Source of the DNA: Microvirga roseola
GTDB taxonomy: Bacteria; Pseudomonadota; Alphaproteobacteria; Rhizobiales; Beijerinckiaceae
Length of the DNA: 64,000 bases
Assembly (NCBI RefSeq): GCF_020866965.1
Contig: NZ_JAJATX010000015.1
Coordinates: 1-64,000 of the forward strand
Direction of reading: 5' to 3'
A model generated the notes under the pieces. It was not told the origin of the DNA and did not search any database. It worked only from the letters and a program-made list of their open reading frames with translations. Both the position numbers and the translations under genes were made by a program. How positions within the stretch are numbered: position 1 is the first letter of the stretch; each line of letters opens with the position of its first letter. Shown in pieces: positions 44,140-52,400 of this stretch.

Positions 44140-44367
44140 TCAGGGGTGGGCAATATCGTTGTCGAGCAATGATCCAATCAAGCGGAGCAACTCCTCTTGC
44201 CCTGGGCCGCGTCTGGAACTCAGGAAGGTACCGATCTCAACATGCGCAATATTGCCTCCGGAGGCCGAATTGGCTTCATGCCGCACAAAAACCGCTCCAG
44301 ACGCATCCCGGATCAAGTACCACCGGTCGCCGTTTGGACTGCTGTATAGCTTTCGCGCCTTTGTCAT
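44140..44367 (-). CDS. 75-residue conserved hypothetical protein
   Basis: ATG 44365-44367 follows GGAGCGAAAGT. The protein begins MTKARKLYSSPNGDRWYLIRD and contains VFVRHEANSASGG and EELLRLIGSLL. I recall near-identical small proteins across rhizobia and Methylobacteriaceae, without known function. It is soluble, mixed alpha/beta. Confidence 0.7.
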   Translation of the reverse strand: MTKARKLYSSPNGDRWYLIRDASGAVFVRHEANSASGGNIAHVEIGTFLSSRRGPGQEELLRLIGSLLDNDIAHP

Positions 44368-44529
44368 ACTTTCGCTCCGTGCTAGGCTCAAAAGGTCTGT
44401 TGGTCATCGTTCACCCTCCAGGTGACACGGACTTTCAAGCATGCTTCTGACCAGAGCGACAGGTTGTGCATCTTGGCCCTGTGGTCGGTTGGGTCGAGAA
44501 AGAACACGTTGGGAGAACTATTCAGTTGC

Positions 44530-44778
44530 CTACCCCGTGACGTCTGTCTCTGGCCGGTCCTTCCCTTGAGAGACTTCCTCGTGCCAGTCGCCCGCTTCGT
44601 CTTGGTACTCGATATCCTCAGTCGCGCCCGGCAGCCTCCGTCCAGCAGCGGCTCGTGCTTCATTATTCCTGTCGTAGCGTTCTGAGAGGACATCTCCGAC
44701 CTTGCAAGCCCATCCACTTTCGTGCTCGACGACCCTGTGATGAACCGGGGCCGTAATCATTCTCCTATAGGGCTTCAT
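44530..44778 (-). CDS. DUF2188-like small protein
   Basis: An 82-residue product containing VHHRVVEHESGWACKVGDVL, then EARAAAGRRLPGA and IEYQDEAGDWHEE. The pattern 'V....GW.V......S......EA...G...A......A....H' resembles DUF2188. ATG 44778 was chosen; another ATG six codons later lies too close to AGGAG to use it well. Confidence 0.55.
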   Translation of the reverse strand: MKPYRRMITAPVHHRVVEHESGWACKVGDVLSERYDRNNEARAAAGRRLPGATEDIEYQDEAGDWHEEVSQGKDRPETDVTG

Positions 44779-44816
44779 CAGAGCCAAATACTACACCAGG
44801 AGAGATAGATCCGCAT

Positions 44817-45035
44817 TCAGGTGCTGTTGTGCTCTGGACTCCAGACGAACACCTCATCTCCGGTGTGATCCACGATGCGCAACGCATCCGGCTTTTGCGG
44901 CAGGTCCAAGGTCTCGAAGAGTGACCAGGCTCTTACCTTTGCGTCCTCCAGATCTGTTGTGTCATGCTCAACCCGGCCCAGAGTGGCATGAGCATCGTCT
45001 GTGCCGCGGACCCGAAAGAACTCGATAGTAAACAT
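44817..45035 (-). CDS. 72-residue conserved hypothetical protein
   Basis: ATG 45033-45035 with GGAGCTTCC upstream. The protein reads MFTIEFFRVRGTDDAHATLG, then DAKVRAWSLFETLDLPQKPD and VDHTGDEVFVW. It resembles small rhizobial proteins of unknown function. A 14-codon in-frame extension has no better ribosome site. Confidence 0.65.
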   Translation of the reverse strand: MFTIEFFRVRGTDDAHATLGRVEHDTTDLEDAKVRAWSLFETLDLPQKPDALRIVDHTGDEVFVWSPEHNST

Positions 45036-45093
45036 CACGGAAGCTCCGCTTGGTTGAGTGAACCTGTATAACTTCATTCCTGGAGCTTAGAGC

Positions 45094-45519
45094 TCATCGA
45101 TTGGCCGGGCCCGTCTCCGACAAAGCCGCAATATCAGCATCATTGCGCGCGAGAATGGCTTGGAGGACTGCCAATGTCGCTTCATCTGCTGCCGCAGCCG
45201 CAAGCTCGAAGACGGCAATGGCATAGGCCTCGGCATCATCGGCACGAGCCTCCAGCAGAGGGGTCTCGTGGCGTTCTGTCCAAAGGGCCCCACCCGCAGT
45301 AGAGCCGGCCCTTTTCTCGGCCAACCATGTCTTGACCCTGACGTTGGCTGCTTCAACGGCCACGCGATTATTGTAGATACGCTGCTCGACCCGGTCGAGC
45401 TGGCTTTCAAGCACATCCTGCGATCGGCTAAAGGTCGCCGCGCCATTCGATTTGAGCGCCTCAAGCCGGCGGTCAATCCCGTGCAGCTTAATGCGCAGCT
45501 CGTCACAGAGCCGGCTCAT
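45094..45519 (-). CDS. Hypothetical coiled-coil protein
   Basis: A 141-residue, Ala/Glu/Arg-rich protein, nearly all helix, with heptad-like hydrophobics through residues 1-70 (KLHGIDRRLEALKSNG, LESQLDRVEQRIYNN). No membrane segment or signal peptide. No family recognised. Confidence 0.6.
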   Translation of the reverse strand: MSRLCDELRIKLHGIDRRLEALKSNGAATFSRSQDVLESQLDRVEQRIYNNRVAVEAANVRVKTWLAEKRAGSTAGGALWTERHETPLLEARADDAEAYAIAVFELAAAAADEATLAVLQAILARNDADIAALSETGPANR

Positions 45520-45563
45520 CCGCTCGCTTATTCACGTCTCCCGTGGGGATTGTGCTGGCATGG

Positions 45564-45785
45564 TCAAGGCCAGCGTGGGTCTGAACCATCTCCCGACGGC
45601 CACTCGTCACTGAATTGACTGACAATCCCGGTGCTGAAAACCTTGGCTCCTGGCCCGGCAGACCGGGCCTCCGTCACGGCGGCGTTGATGGCCGAAACAC
45701 GGGACGGATAAACCCCATGATGTTTGCCATTCACCCGGATACGCCAGGCGCCATGATGTCGAACGACGTAAAACTCGGTTGCCAT
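45564..45785 (-). CDS. DUF2188 family small protein
   Basis: ATG 45783-45785 follows GGGGATCAGGTG. The 73-residue product reads MATEFYVVRHHGAWRIRVNG, then HHGVYPSRVSAINAAVTEAR and ends SGDGSDPRWP. It fits DUF2188, a family of short proteins found near stress genes. Similar in plan to the product of 44530-44778. Confidence 0.6.
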   Translation of the reverse strand: MATEFYVVRHHGAWRIRVNGKHHGVYPSRVSAINAAVTEARSAGPGAKVFSTGIVSQFSDEWPSGDGSDPRWP

Positions 45786-45852
45786 CACCTGATCCCCGTT
45801 GGTTACCCTGCTGGATTGGGAGGTACAGCCCCCCAATCCGTCTCGGTCAGGT

Positions 45853-46071
45853 TTAGAACTGTTTGCCCGCCATCCAGCTTTGAACATCAGCCCTGGCGGT
45901 CTCGTATGGCAGGCTGTAGCGAACCTTTACCAGCGCAACCAATTGCTCTTCGTTCTTGATCTGCGACAGATCCAAGGGCGTCAGACAATTCCACTGACGC
46001 TTTGCATCGCTGCGATATCCGGTCTTACGGGCTACCGTCTCGTTGCTTTCGCCGCCTTGATAGCCAAACAT
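45853..46071 (-). CDS. CsbD-like small protein, copy 1
   Basis: ATG 46069-46071 with GGAGGCG six bases upstream. The 72-residue product ends CLTPLDLSQIKNEEQLVALV then KVRYSLPYETARADVQSWM. The W..LT..DL..I....QL...V..RY......A..DV..W pattern is like the core of CsbD/YjbJ stress proteins. It has a paralogue next door at 46117-46356. Confidence 0.6.
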   Translation of the reverse strand: MFGYQGGESNETVARKTGYRSDAKRQWNCLTPLDLSQIKNEEQLVALVKVRYSLPYETARADVQSWMAGKQF

Positions 46072-46116
46072 CGTCGCCTCCATGGTTAGGGCTGGTCTCG
46101 TCGTGCAGCGACCGGC

Positions 46117-46356
46117 TCAAAGCTGCTTGCCCAAGGCCCAGAACTCAACATCCCTGGTGGCCTGCTCGCGGAAGAGGCTGTATCTCTCCTCAACCCGCGC
46201 GATCAGTTCTGACGTGGTCCGCACGCCCGACAACTCCGCCGTGGTCAGCCGCAGCCAAGTCGCGTGTGCAACCTGTGTCGCGTGAGGCTTAAGTCCGGGT
46301 CGGTCATGATCCTGATAGTGCTCAAGATCAAACATGGAGCTTTTGCTCAGACACAT
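46117..46356 (-). CDS. CsbD-like small protein, copy 2
   Basis: ATG 46354-46356 with AGGAGG seven bases upstream. The 79-residue product carries the same module as its neighbour: TWLRLTTAELSGVRTTSELI then ARVEERYSLFREQATRDVEF and WALGKQL. Both copies end in W.(A/L)GKQ plus a hydrophobic residue, so they look like a tandem duplication that has diverged. Confidence 0.6.
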   Translation of the reverse strand: MCLSKSSMFDLEHYQDHDRPGLKPHATQVAHATWLRLTTAELSGVRTTSELIARVEERYSLFREQATRDVEFWALGKQL

Positions 46357-46576
46357 GGAGAGCCTCCTGACGGTGCCACATCCTCTTCCAGATGTTAAGC
46401 TGGAGTAAATTTCAAAGCATTCCGAAATAGATATGGGGACGAGTTGGTGATTTACATCAGGTGGTCTAAATAAAATAAACATTCCAGAAAAATAATATCT
46501 AATTTGATGTGGGAGGAGTATGCTACTCTATTGATAGGCAGGCTGGTTTTGCCCGTCCCTTCGGAGGAGATCCGAA

Positions 46577-46675
46577 ATGTTAAGCCAAGCACTTGTCGCT
46601 GTGTTGCTGATCGCCGGCTGCCTCGTTGTGTATGAGGTGGGCATTTGGAGAGGGCCAGGAAAGCGGCCCCACTGA
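46577..46675 (+). CDS. 32-residue membrane peptide
   Basis: ATG 46577 follows TTCGGAGGAGATCCGAA. The peptide has one helix (LVAVLLIAGCLVVYEVGIW) and a short basic tail (RGPGKRPH). It starts 220 bases after the divergent CsbD-like gene and precedes another membrane peptide by 19 bases. Confidence 0.55.
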   Translation: MLSQALVAVLLIAGCLVVYEVGIWRGPGKRPH

Positions 46676-46694
46676 GCGAAATGAGGACAAAGAG

Positions 46695-46817
46695 ATGTTC
46701 AACAAATCCCGCCTGCCCTGGAGCAATGATCCACTGGTCCTAACACTGATCGCGGCTCTGATCGGAGCATCCATCGTCGTGTACTTCGTCGTCGCGCATG
46801 GCTGGTCCTATTGGTGA
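46695..46817 (+). CDS. 40-residue membrane peptide
   Basis: ATG 46695 follows GGACAAAGAG. The peptide has a polar start (MFNKSRLPWSNDP) and one helix (LVLTLIAALIGASIVVYFVV) with an aromatic end (HGWSYW). Likely on the same transcript as the previous peptide. Confidence 0.55.
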   Translation: MFNKSRLPWSNDPLVLTLIAALIGASIVVYFVVAHGWSYW

Positions 46818-46863
46818 GTGAGCAGCATGAAGGCGTCGGCAGAATACAAGAGAGGATCCGACC

Positions 46864-47082
46864 ATGAGAACGCATCGCTATTCTGTGGGGCAACCCGTGA
46901 GCTACGCCGAGGCCAGCTCACCCAATGATGTCTGGAGAGGCGGTTACGAGATCGTCTTTCTGCTGCCTGCCGGCGACCGGGAGCCTCAGTATCAGATCCG
47001 TAGCGCGGATCAGACCTATGACCGAGTTGTTGGGGAATCCCAACTACAGGAGGATCTCGGTGCGAGGGGACGATGCGGTTGA
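46864..47082 (+). CDS. 72-residue conserved hypothetical protein
   Basis: The product starts MRTHRYSVGQPVSYAEASSP and has VWRGGYEIVFLLPAGDREPQ and YQIRSADQTYDRVVGESQLQ. I recall close relatives in Methylobacterium and rhizobia, all uncharacterised. It is a beta-rich soluble domain. An AGAGGA stretch lies upstream of the ATG. Confidence 0.7.
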   Translation: MRTHRYSVGQPVSYAEASSPNDVWRGGYEIVFLLPAGDREPQYQIRSADQTYDRVVGESQLQEDLGARGRCG

Positions 47083-47225
47083 GTGGAAGCTGGGTCGAGG
47101 GGAGCAGGCCGTCGGCACGACCGCGGCGTCTTCTGTGACTTGGTGAGAGGTGGAGAGCCTCACCGCTTCTTCCTCGGAGCTTAGTGATCCAGACAAGAGG
47201 ACCGCCCGGAGCCCTGTGAGAGGGA

Positions 47226-47624
47226 TCAACGCTTCCATTTGCCCTCGTAACGGAACTCCGGGGCCGATTTCAGTTGTTCAAGGTCAGCGTTCATGGTCGC
47301 CTGCCACTTGTCCTCGCGCTCTGCGTACCGGATCGAGATCGCCGATGGATCGACAGCCACGTAGCGCTGACCGCTGCCCAGGACTTCCCCAACAGACAGA
47401 ACGACTCCAATGATCTGACCGCCCTCGAAGACAACATCCTCAATCTTGCCCATGCTCTTGCCACTGGCGCTTTGGACGTTCAATCCCATGAGCCTTGAAC
47501 TCAGGATGGCATTGTTGCTGATCGTGATGAACTTGGGCGCACTGGAGGCTGCCGGGGTACTCTGGGCATGAGCCACACCGAACAAGCCGCACGTGGCGAG
47601 AAGGACGATAGCCATTGATCGCAT
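47226..47624 (-). CDS. Exported PRC-barrel protein
   Basis: From ATG 47622-47624 the product has 132 residues. A signal peptide (MRSMAIVLLATCGLFGVAHA) is followed by a PRC barrel (LMGLNVQSASGKSMGKIEDV, VFEGGQIIGVVLSVG). It is related in plan to the product of 20067-20543 but shorter. Confidence 0.75.
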   Translation of the reverse strand: MRSMAIVLLATCGLFGVAHAQSTPAASSAPKFITISNNAILSSRLMGLNVQSASGKSMGKIEDVVFEGGQIIGVVLSVGEVLGSGQRYVAVDPSAISIRYAEREDKWQATMNADLEQLKSAPEFRYEGKWKR

Positions 47625-47791
47625 CGCGAAACCTGTCTCTGAGTTGGAGCCCAGCGCCAATGTCGGCCGGAATAGTGGCCGATTTAGGAGGGTAGTCCGC
47701 TCAGGTCGAGCTCAGGCGCTGGTCGGATCCGGCACAAAGTGGAATGTGCCGCAGACATCAAAAAGCCGGATGGCTGTCCTATGTTTTCCAA

Positions 47792-48214
47792 ATGAGGAAC
47801 GATCCTAAGAAGCCGAGTCCGAAGAAGCCGAGTCAGCGTCAGGATCTCAAACGGTGGGATGATGAGGGGGGTGCGCCCCGTTCAGGCCACCCTTCCCGCG
47901 AGCCCCCATTTGCGCCAGAGCGCGGAACGGGAACGACGCTCTATTACTTCAATATCCAGACCGGGAGCGGCCTTGTGGAAGACCCGGAGGGCGAGACCTA
48001 TCCTGACCTCCAGACTGCGCGCAAGGCGGCACTCGCCCAAGCCGGTGACATGATTGCGGAAGGCGATCAGAAGGGCGAGGACCGGCGAAGCTGGCGCGTC
48101 GAGATCATGGACCGGGCCAATCAACCTGTCCTGACCGTCATGTTTTCGGAAGCGCTTCAACCCAAAACGGACCATCAAGCTGAATGGCCTCGCGGCCACC
48201 GCGCAGCAGAGTGA
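47792..48214 (+). CDS. DUF6894-domain protein with a Lys/Pro-rich N terminus
   Basis: A 140-residue protein. After a basic, low-complexity start (MRNDPKKPSPKKPSQRQ) comes the DUF6894 pattern: LYYFNIQTGSGLVEDPEGET then YPDLQTARKAALAQAGDMI and WRVEIMDRANQPVLTVMF. These domains are common and uncharacterised in Hyphomicrobiales. An ATG ahead of this lacks a ribosome site. Confidence 0.75.
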   Translation: MRNDPKKPSPKKPSQRQDLKRWDDEGGAPRSGHPSREPPFAPERGTGTTLYYFNIQTGSGLVEDPEGETYPDLQTARKAALAQAGDMIAEGDQKGEDRRSWRVEIMDRANQPVLTVMFSEALQPKTDHQAEWPRGHRAAE

Positions 48215-48402
48215 GCCTGATGAGCAAAGGTTTCCTCCAAGCAGCAGGGACCAGCAGGAGGCTCTCGACGCGTTCTGGAAAGCAGCAAAGAGCTTTGGAA
48301 GGGCAGCCTGCGGTAGCACCGAAGGCAAAGCTCAAGGGACGACGGGGCTATGGAGACGACGGGTTTCCCTCGCCCGACCAGCAGTGGTCAGAAGAGACAT
48401 CT

Positions 48403-49512
48403 TCAAGGGACAAACACGAGAAACAGGAATGTTGCAAAAAGCACGAGGTGGACAAAACCGTAGAGAATGTTGGTTCGCCCAGTGCCGAATGTGAGGAGGC
48501 TCGCGACTGCCGTGAGCATGAGCATGACGGTGTCTTCGCCATCGAGCCCCAACACGAGGTCCCTCTTGAGCATGAGGTTGACCGCTGCAACCGCAGGAAT
48601 AGTCAGGCTGATCGTGGCAAGCGAGGAACCGAGCGCCAGATTGAGGCTCTTCTGCAGCTGATTTCCTCGGGCCGCCCGAACCGCCGCCACGCTTTCCGGT
48701 AACAGGACCAGCAAGGCCACTACGACCCCTATGACGGCCTCAGGAGCGCCTACGAGCGTCGTGCCAACCGCAACGACAGCAGCAAACAGTTTCGAGAGCA
48801 GGATGACGGCGCTGAGCGACAGAGTGAGAAGAGCCGCGCTGACCGTAACGGCGCGGTTTTGCGGTATGTCCGAGTATTCATCGCTGCCCTCTGTCTCAAG
48901 GACAAGGAAGTAATCCCTATTGCGGACCGTCTGGATGTAGAGGAACACCCCATAGAGAGCCAGGGTGATTAGTGTCACGAAGACGAGCTGGCTCGGCGAA
49001 TAGAACGGCCCGAGGCGGGCCTGAGTGTAGTTCGGCAGAATGAGGGTGAGGGTTGCGAGCACGATGAGAACGACGAGGTATGCATTTGCGCCCGTCACGC
49101 GAAAGCCTTGCTCGCGGTAGCGCATTCCGCCGAGCAGGATACACAGTCCGACGAGCCCGTTGCCGACAATCATGATAATTGAGAATACTGTGTCACGGGC
49201 AAGCGCCGGGTTGCTCTCGCCATCCAGCATCACGGAGGTGATGAGCGCAACCTCGATTACCGTCACGGCGATGGTGAGAATGAGGGTGCCATAGGGCTCT
49301 CCCGTGCGGCGCGCGATCACCTCGGCATGATGGACTGCCGCGAATACAGTGCCAACCAGGATAGGAAACAGCGCTGTGGCGAGAAGGATGCCTAATGGTG
49401 ATTTGATGGTGTCAGTGCTGAAGCTGAAGGCAGAGGCAAGTGCGAAGAAGAGGAGCGCGGCGGCAGGGAACGCCCATGCTGGAAAGGGCATCAATCTGCT
49501 GAGGTTAAACAT
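48403..49512 (-). CDS. chaA: Calcium/proton (or sodium/proton) antiporter, ChaA/CAX type
   Basis: A 369-residue membrane protein with two homologous halves. The CaCA signature is visible: VHHAEVIARRTGEPYGTLIL in the first half, GAPEAVIGVVVALLVLLPES in the second; the acidic residues bind cation. About 11 helices are predicted. ChaA exports Ca2+ or Na+/K+ at alkaline pH. It fits the ion-homeostasis neighbourhood with trkA/trkH. Confidence 0.85.
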   Translation of the reverse strand: MFNLSRLMPFPAWAFPAAALLFFALASAFSFSTDTIKSPLGILLATALFPILVGTVFAAVHHAEVIARRTGEPYGTLILTIAVTVIEVALITSVMLDGESNPALARDTVFSIIMIVGNGLVGLCILLGGMRYREQGFRVTGANAYLVVLIVLATLTLILPNYTQARLGPFYSPSQLVFVTLITLALYGVFLYIQTVRNRDYFLVLETEGSDEYSDIPQNRAVTVSAALLTLSLSAVILLSKLFAAVVAVGTTLVGAPEAVIGVVVALLVLLPESVAAVRAARGNQLQKSLNLALGSSLATISLTIPAVAAVNLMLKRDLVLGLDGEDTVMLMLTAVASLLTFGTGRTNILYGFVHLVLFATFLFLVFVP

Positions 49513-49694
49513 GCCTCTATCTTCCACTAATGGACAAAACTAGGGACGGCAACAAGGCTATTCCTCTGGGTACAGTTCCTTGCAGGCCTTGTAACACTAT
49601 TCATAAGGCAGCTCAGCGGGGAGTTGCGCATCCCACCGATGTCCAACGGTCCTACAATGCGAAGCTCCTAGATGCAGCGTGGAAATCGAACGGT

Positions 49695-49895
49695 TCAGCG
49701 TTGGCCCTCTACCGTGAGGGCACCGTTAACGCTTCGGGCCATGCCCTCGATCAGGCTGTACCCATTGATCCTTTCCGCCGCGTGGCCGCAAGTCCAACGC
49801 CGTTGTCTTCGATGAAGAGGACCAAGTCGTCATCCTGATGCAGTCCGACCCGAATGGTGCCGCTGAATTTCTGCAATGCACCGGAGAACTGACAT
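49695..49895 (-). pseudogene. C-terminal ATPase fragment of an HWE-type histidine kinase
   Basis: Minus-strand translation reads GTIRVGLHQDDDLVLFIEDN, GVGLAATRRKGSMG (the G1 box DNGxG), then needs a one-base shift to continue as YSLIEGMARSVNGALTVEGQ R and stop at 49695. The start of the kinase is absent. A separate piece of such a kinase is at 42900-43016. Confidence 0.6.
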
Positions 49896-49983
49896 TACTG
49901 TTACGGTTAAAACCTAGCGTAGAGCTAGTACAACTAAATAAAATACCAACTTGTACAGTAGCTTAGCCTTGTAAGGCATCAAA

Positions 49984-50026
49984 TCATAATCCTTGTGTCA
50001 GGGGTTCAAATCCCTCCTCCGCTACC
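49984..50026 (+). tRNA. 3' fragment of elongator tRNA-Met (CAU)
   Basis: The sequence from the CAT anticodon through CATAATCC, the T arm (CAGGGGTTCAAATCCCTC) and acceptor end CTCCGCTACCA matches the 3' half of an elongator tRNA-Met. The 5' acceptor strand that should read AGCGGAG or GGCGGAG and a proper anticodon stem are not found upstream. It is therefore a partial gene. Such 3' ends are classic integration (att) sites of islands and plasmids. Confidence 0.6.
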
Positions 50027-50036
50027 ATCAAAAAAG

Positions 50037-50066
50037 CTCGCTAGGTCAAAGGCTTGGCGGGTTTTT
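50037..50066 (+). terminator. Intrinsic terminator after the tRNA-Met fragment
   Basis: A nine-base stem (CTCGCTAGG / CTTGGCGGG, with G-T wobbles), a seven-base loop and then TTTTT, 11 bases after the CCA end. This is the usual place for a tRNA terminator, so tRNA 3' end and terminator were moved together. Confidence 0.65.
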
Positions 50067-50687
50067 CATTGCCCGAAAACCCGCGGCGGCGTGTTGCAAC
50101 GGTCTGCAACGAGAGCCGTTATTTTTCAATGGGTTACAATCAGGCCCATTTGGCTCCATGCAACACGGATGGAACACGAAGAAGCATTCGCAATTGGCTT
50201 TGTCGTTCTGGCTGGGAGGTGGCACCGCTTTTGCTCCCTGCGAGGTCTTCGGCAGCTCTCGAAGGGTAGACGATGGCTTAAGGTCGGCTCCTGGCACTTC
50301 TCGGAAGTAGGCCGAGGGTCTGCTCTAGCAAGGAACAGCGGACGTTCCCGGAGGGCAGGGGATCGTCATTGCATGACCCACAGAAGACATTCCAATGTGA
50401 CGGTTGCCTCAAGCTGTCGCTTGTTCGGGTTTGTTCCCGATCAATCAGCTACGTGGCATTCTGGACGACCCAGGCTGTGCGGCCACGCCTAATTAGCTGG
50501 CCCAGCCGCTTACCTGAGACTTGTCTGGGAACCTTGCTGCGCATATCTGCCATTTTCCCGTTCAGCCATCCCGTTCGACGGCAGATCATCAGCACCCTGA
50601 CGTTCCTGCGCAGTGCCGCCCTTCTAACGGCCTCTTCGACCCTGATTCTGTCCTTCGTTAGTGTTGACGAAAGGGCGAGGGGTGGGG

Positions 50688-50907
50688 CCGGCTGCTGGTC
50701 CTGATAGCCGGTGCTACGGCTGTATGGCTCCTCGCATCTATAAGGAGGCACCCGGGGCATACGGTGATCCGGGTCGGCGACACCCTCGTGTTCTACGGCC
50801 GCTCATCCGAGCTGATAGAGCTCAGCCGTACGGCCGCAGGGTCGTCGTGGAGATTGAGCGTTAAGAGCGAGCAGTCGCAGGATGGGGCTACATGCTCATC
50901 CGGGTGA
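50688..50907 (+). pseudogene. TrkA-C-like domain fragment
   Basis: A start-less frame gives RLLVLIAGATAVWLLASIRR (perhaps a membrane helix) then HTVIRVGDTLVFYGRSSELI ELS. The 'VI..GD.L..YGR...L.EL' pattern is that of RCK-C/TrkA-C domains. No start or remaining domain was found, and the tail runs out into low-similarity sequence. It lies 100 bases upstream of trkA. Confidence 0.4.
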
Positions 50908-51006
50908 GTGAGGAAGATCCTCGTGTTGTGGGATAGATCTGCGCGTCCTTGCGGAGGCTGCCCTACATAACATCGGAGCCAAGTTTTCTCGAAGGGCGAG
51001 GCCAGC

Positions 51007-52392
51007 ATGAGAGTGATTGTGTGCGGTGCGGGACAGGTCGGCACGACCATTGCCCGCCATCTCGCGACCGAGGGAATTCATGTCACGGTTGTCGACATCT
51101 CTCCGGAACACGCGCGCAGGGCCGACGAGAGCTATGACGTCCGCGGCATGATTGGTCACGCCTCCCACCCCGAGGTCCTGGAGCGCGCCGGTGCGCGGGA
51201 TGCCGACATGCTCATCGCGGTGACCCGCTCGGACGAGGTCAACATGGTCGCCTGCCAGGTGGCCTATTCCCTATTCAATGTTTCCCGCCGCATCGCCCGT
51301 GTCCGGCACCACGGCTATCTGGCGCCGATCTGGCGCGGCCTCTACGCCTCCGACCAGCTGCCCATCGACGTGATCATCTCCCCGGAGGTCGAGGTCGCGA
51401 ACGGCATTGTGCGCCGCCTGCGGACCCCCGGCGCCTTCGATACCGTCGCTCTGGCTAATGGGCGGGTTCAACTTCTTGGCGTTCACTGCAATACCGGAGG
51501 CTGCTCCCTGGTCGGGCGGAAGATGAGGGAGCTGGCATCCTCAGGGGGCTCCGGCATCGTGATCGGGGCCATCGTGCGCAACGGGCAGGCCTTCGTCCCC
51601 CGAGGAGAGGATCGGGTCCAGCGAGGTGACGACGTGTACGTCATCACCGAAACGGCTCACGTGGACCGCGTCATGACCTTTCTAGGTCATGAAGAGCAGA
51701 TTGCCCGCCGCATCGTGATTGTGGGCGGCGGCAATGTCGGCCTAAACCTTGCCAGCCGGATTGCCCGCAATGCGCCTTATGTTTCGCTCAAGGTGGTCGA
51801 GCATTCCCGCGAGCGGGCCGAGTTCATCTCCCGCGAGCTTCGGGGTGCCGCCGTGGTGATCCAGGGCGACGCGCTCGACAAGGACGTCCTGCTTGAGGCC
51901 AATGTCCAAAGCGCCGAGACAATCATCGCCGTTACTAACGACGACGAGACGAATATCTTCGCCTCGGTTCTGGCAAAGCGCGAGGGCTGTTCCCGGGCCA
52001 TCACCTTGGTGAATAAGACCTCCTACGAGCATGTGCTGCCGGCCCTGGGCATCGACGCGGTTGTCAGCCCGAGCGCGATTACGATCTCGACCATTCTGCG
52101 CCATGTGCGCCACCGCTCGATCTCGGCTCTCTACACCCTCCGGGAGGATTTCGGCGAGGTGATCCAGGCGACCGCTCAGGAGGGCTCACGGCTGGTCAGG
52201 GGCACCCTCCGCGACGCCGGGCTGCCCGACGGGATGCTGGTTGGCGCCATCGTCCGTAACGGGGAGGTGATCATTCCAACCAGCTCGACCTCGGTCCATC
52301 CGGGAGACAACGTCATCGCGGTGGTCGCCTATCGGGCCCTGCGCAAGGCCGAGGCGATCCTGGCCGGCCAATCGCGCGAGGCGACAGGCTAG
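51007..52392 (+). CDS. trkA: Trk system potassium transporter, peripheral protein TrkA
   Basis: A 461-residue cytosolic protein with two RCK units, each an NAD-binding Rossmann domain (MRVIVCGAGQVGTTIARHLA near 1; IVIVGGGNVGLNLASRIA near 235) followed by a TrkA-C domain (GGSGIVIGAIVRNGQAFVPR near 180; GLPDGMLVGAIVRNGEVIIP near 410). It gates TrkH in response to nucleotide. The stop is eight bases before the trkH ATG, so both are in one operon. Confidence 0.93.
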   Translation: MRVIVCGAGQVGTTIARHLATEGIHVTVVDISPEHARRADESYDVRGMIGHASHPEVLERAGARDADMLIAVTRSDEVNMVACQVAYSLFNVSRRIARVRHHGYLAPIWRGLYASDQLPIDVIISPEVEVANGIVRRLRTPGAFDTVALANGRVQLLGVHCNTGGCSLVGRKMRELASSGGSGIVIGAIVRNGQAFVPRGEDRVQRGDDVYVITETAHVDRVMTFLGHEEQIARRIVIVGGGNVGLNLASRIARNAPYVSLKVVEHSRERAEFISRELRGAAVVIQGDALDKDVLLEANVQSAETIIAVTNDDETNIFASVLAKREGCSRAITLVNKTSYEHVLPALGIDAVVSPSAITISTILRHVRHRSISALYTLREDFGEVIQATAQEGSRLVRGTLRDAGLPDGMLVGAIVRNGEVIIPTSSTSVHPGDNVIAVVAYRALRKAEAILAGQSREATG

Positions 52393-52400
52393 GCGAACCG

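Noticed and set aside
46117-46482. Longer start for the second CsbD-like gene
   Set aside because: The upstream 42 codons come from an AT-rich region without coding character, whereas ATG 46356 has AGGAGG at ideal spacing.
49920-50026. Full-length tRNA-Met gene
   Set aside because: Only the anticodon region, T arm and 3' acceptor match; the 5' acceptor strand and anticodon stem do not pair, so I called it a fragment.
50449-50760. Arg-rich minus-strand frame between the tRNA fragment and trkA
   Set aside because: No recognisable family or Shine-Dalgarno; overlaps a better TrkA-C-like piece on the plus strand. Left unannotated.
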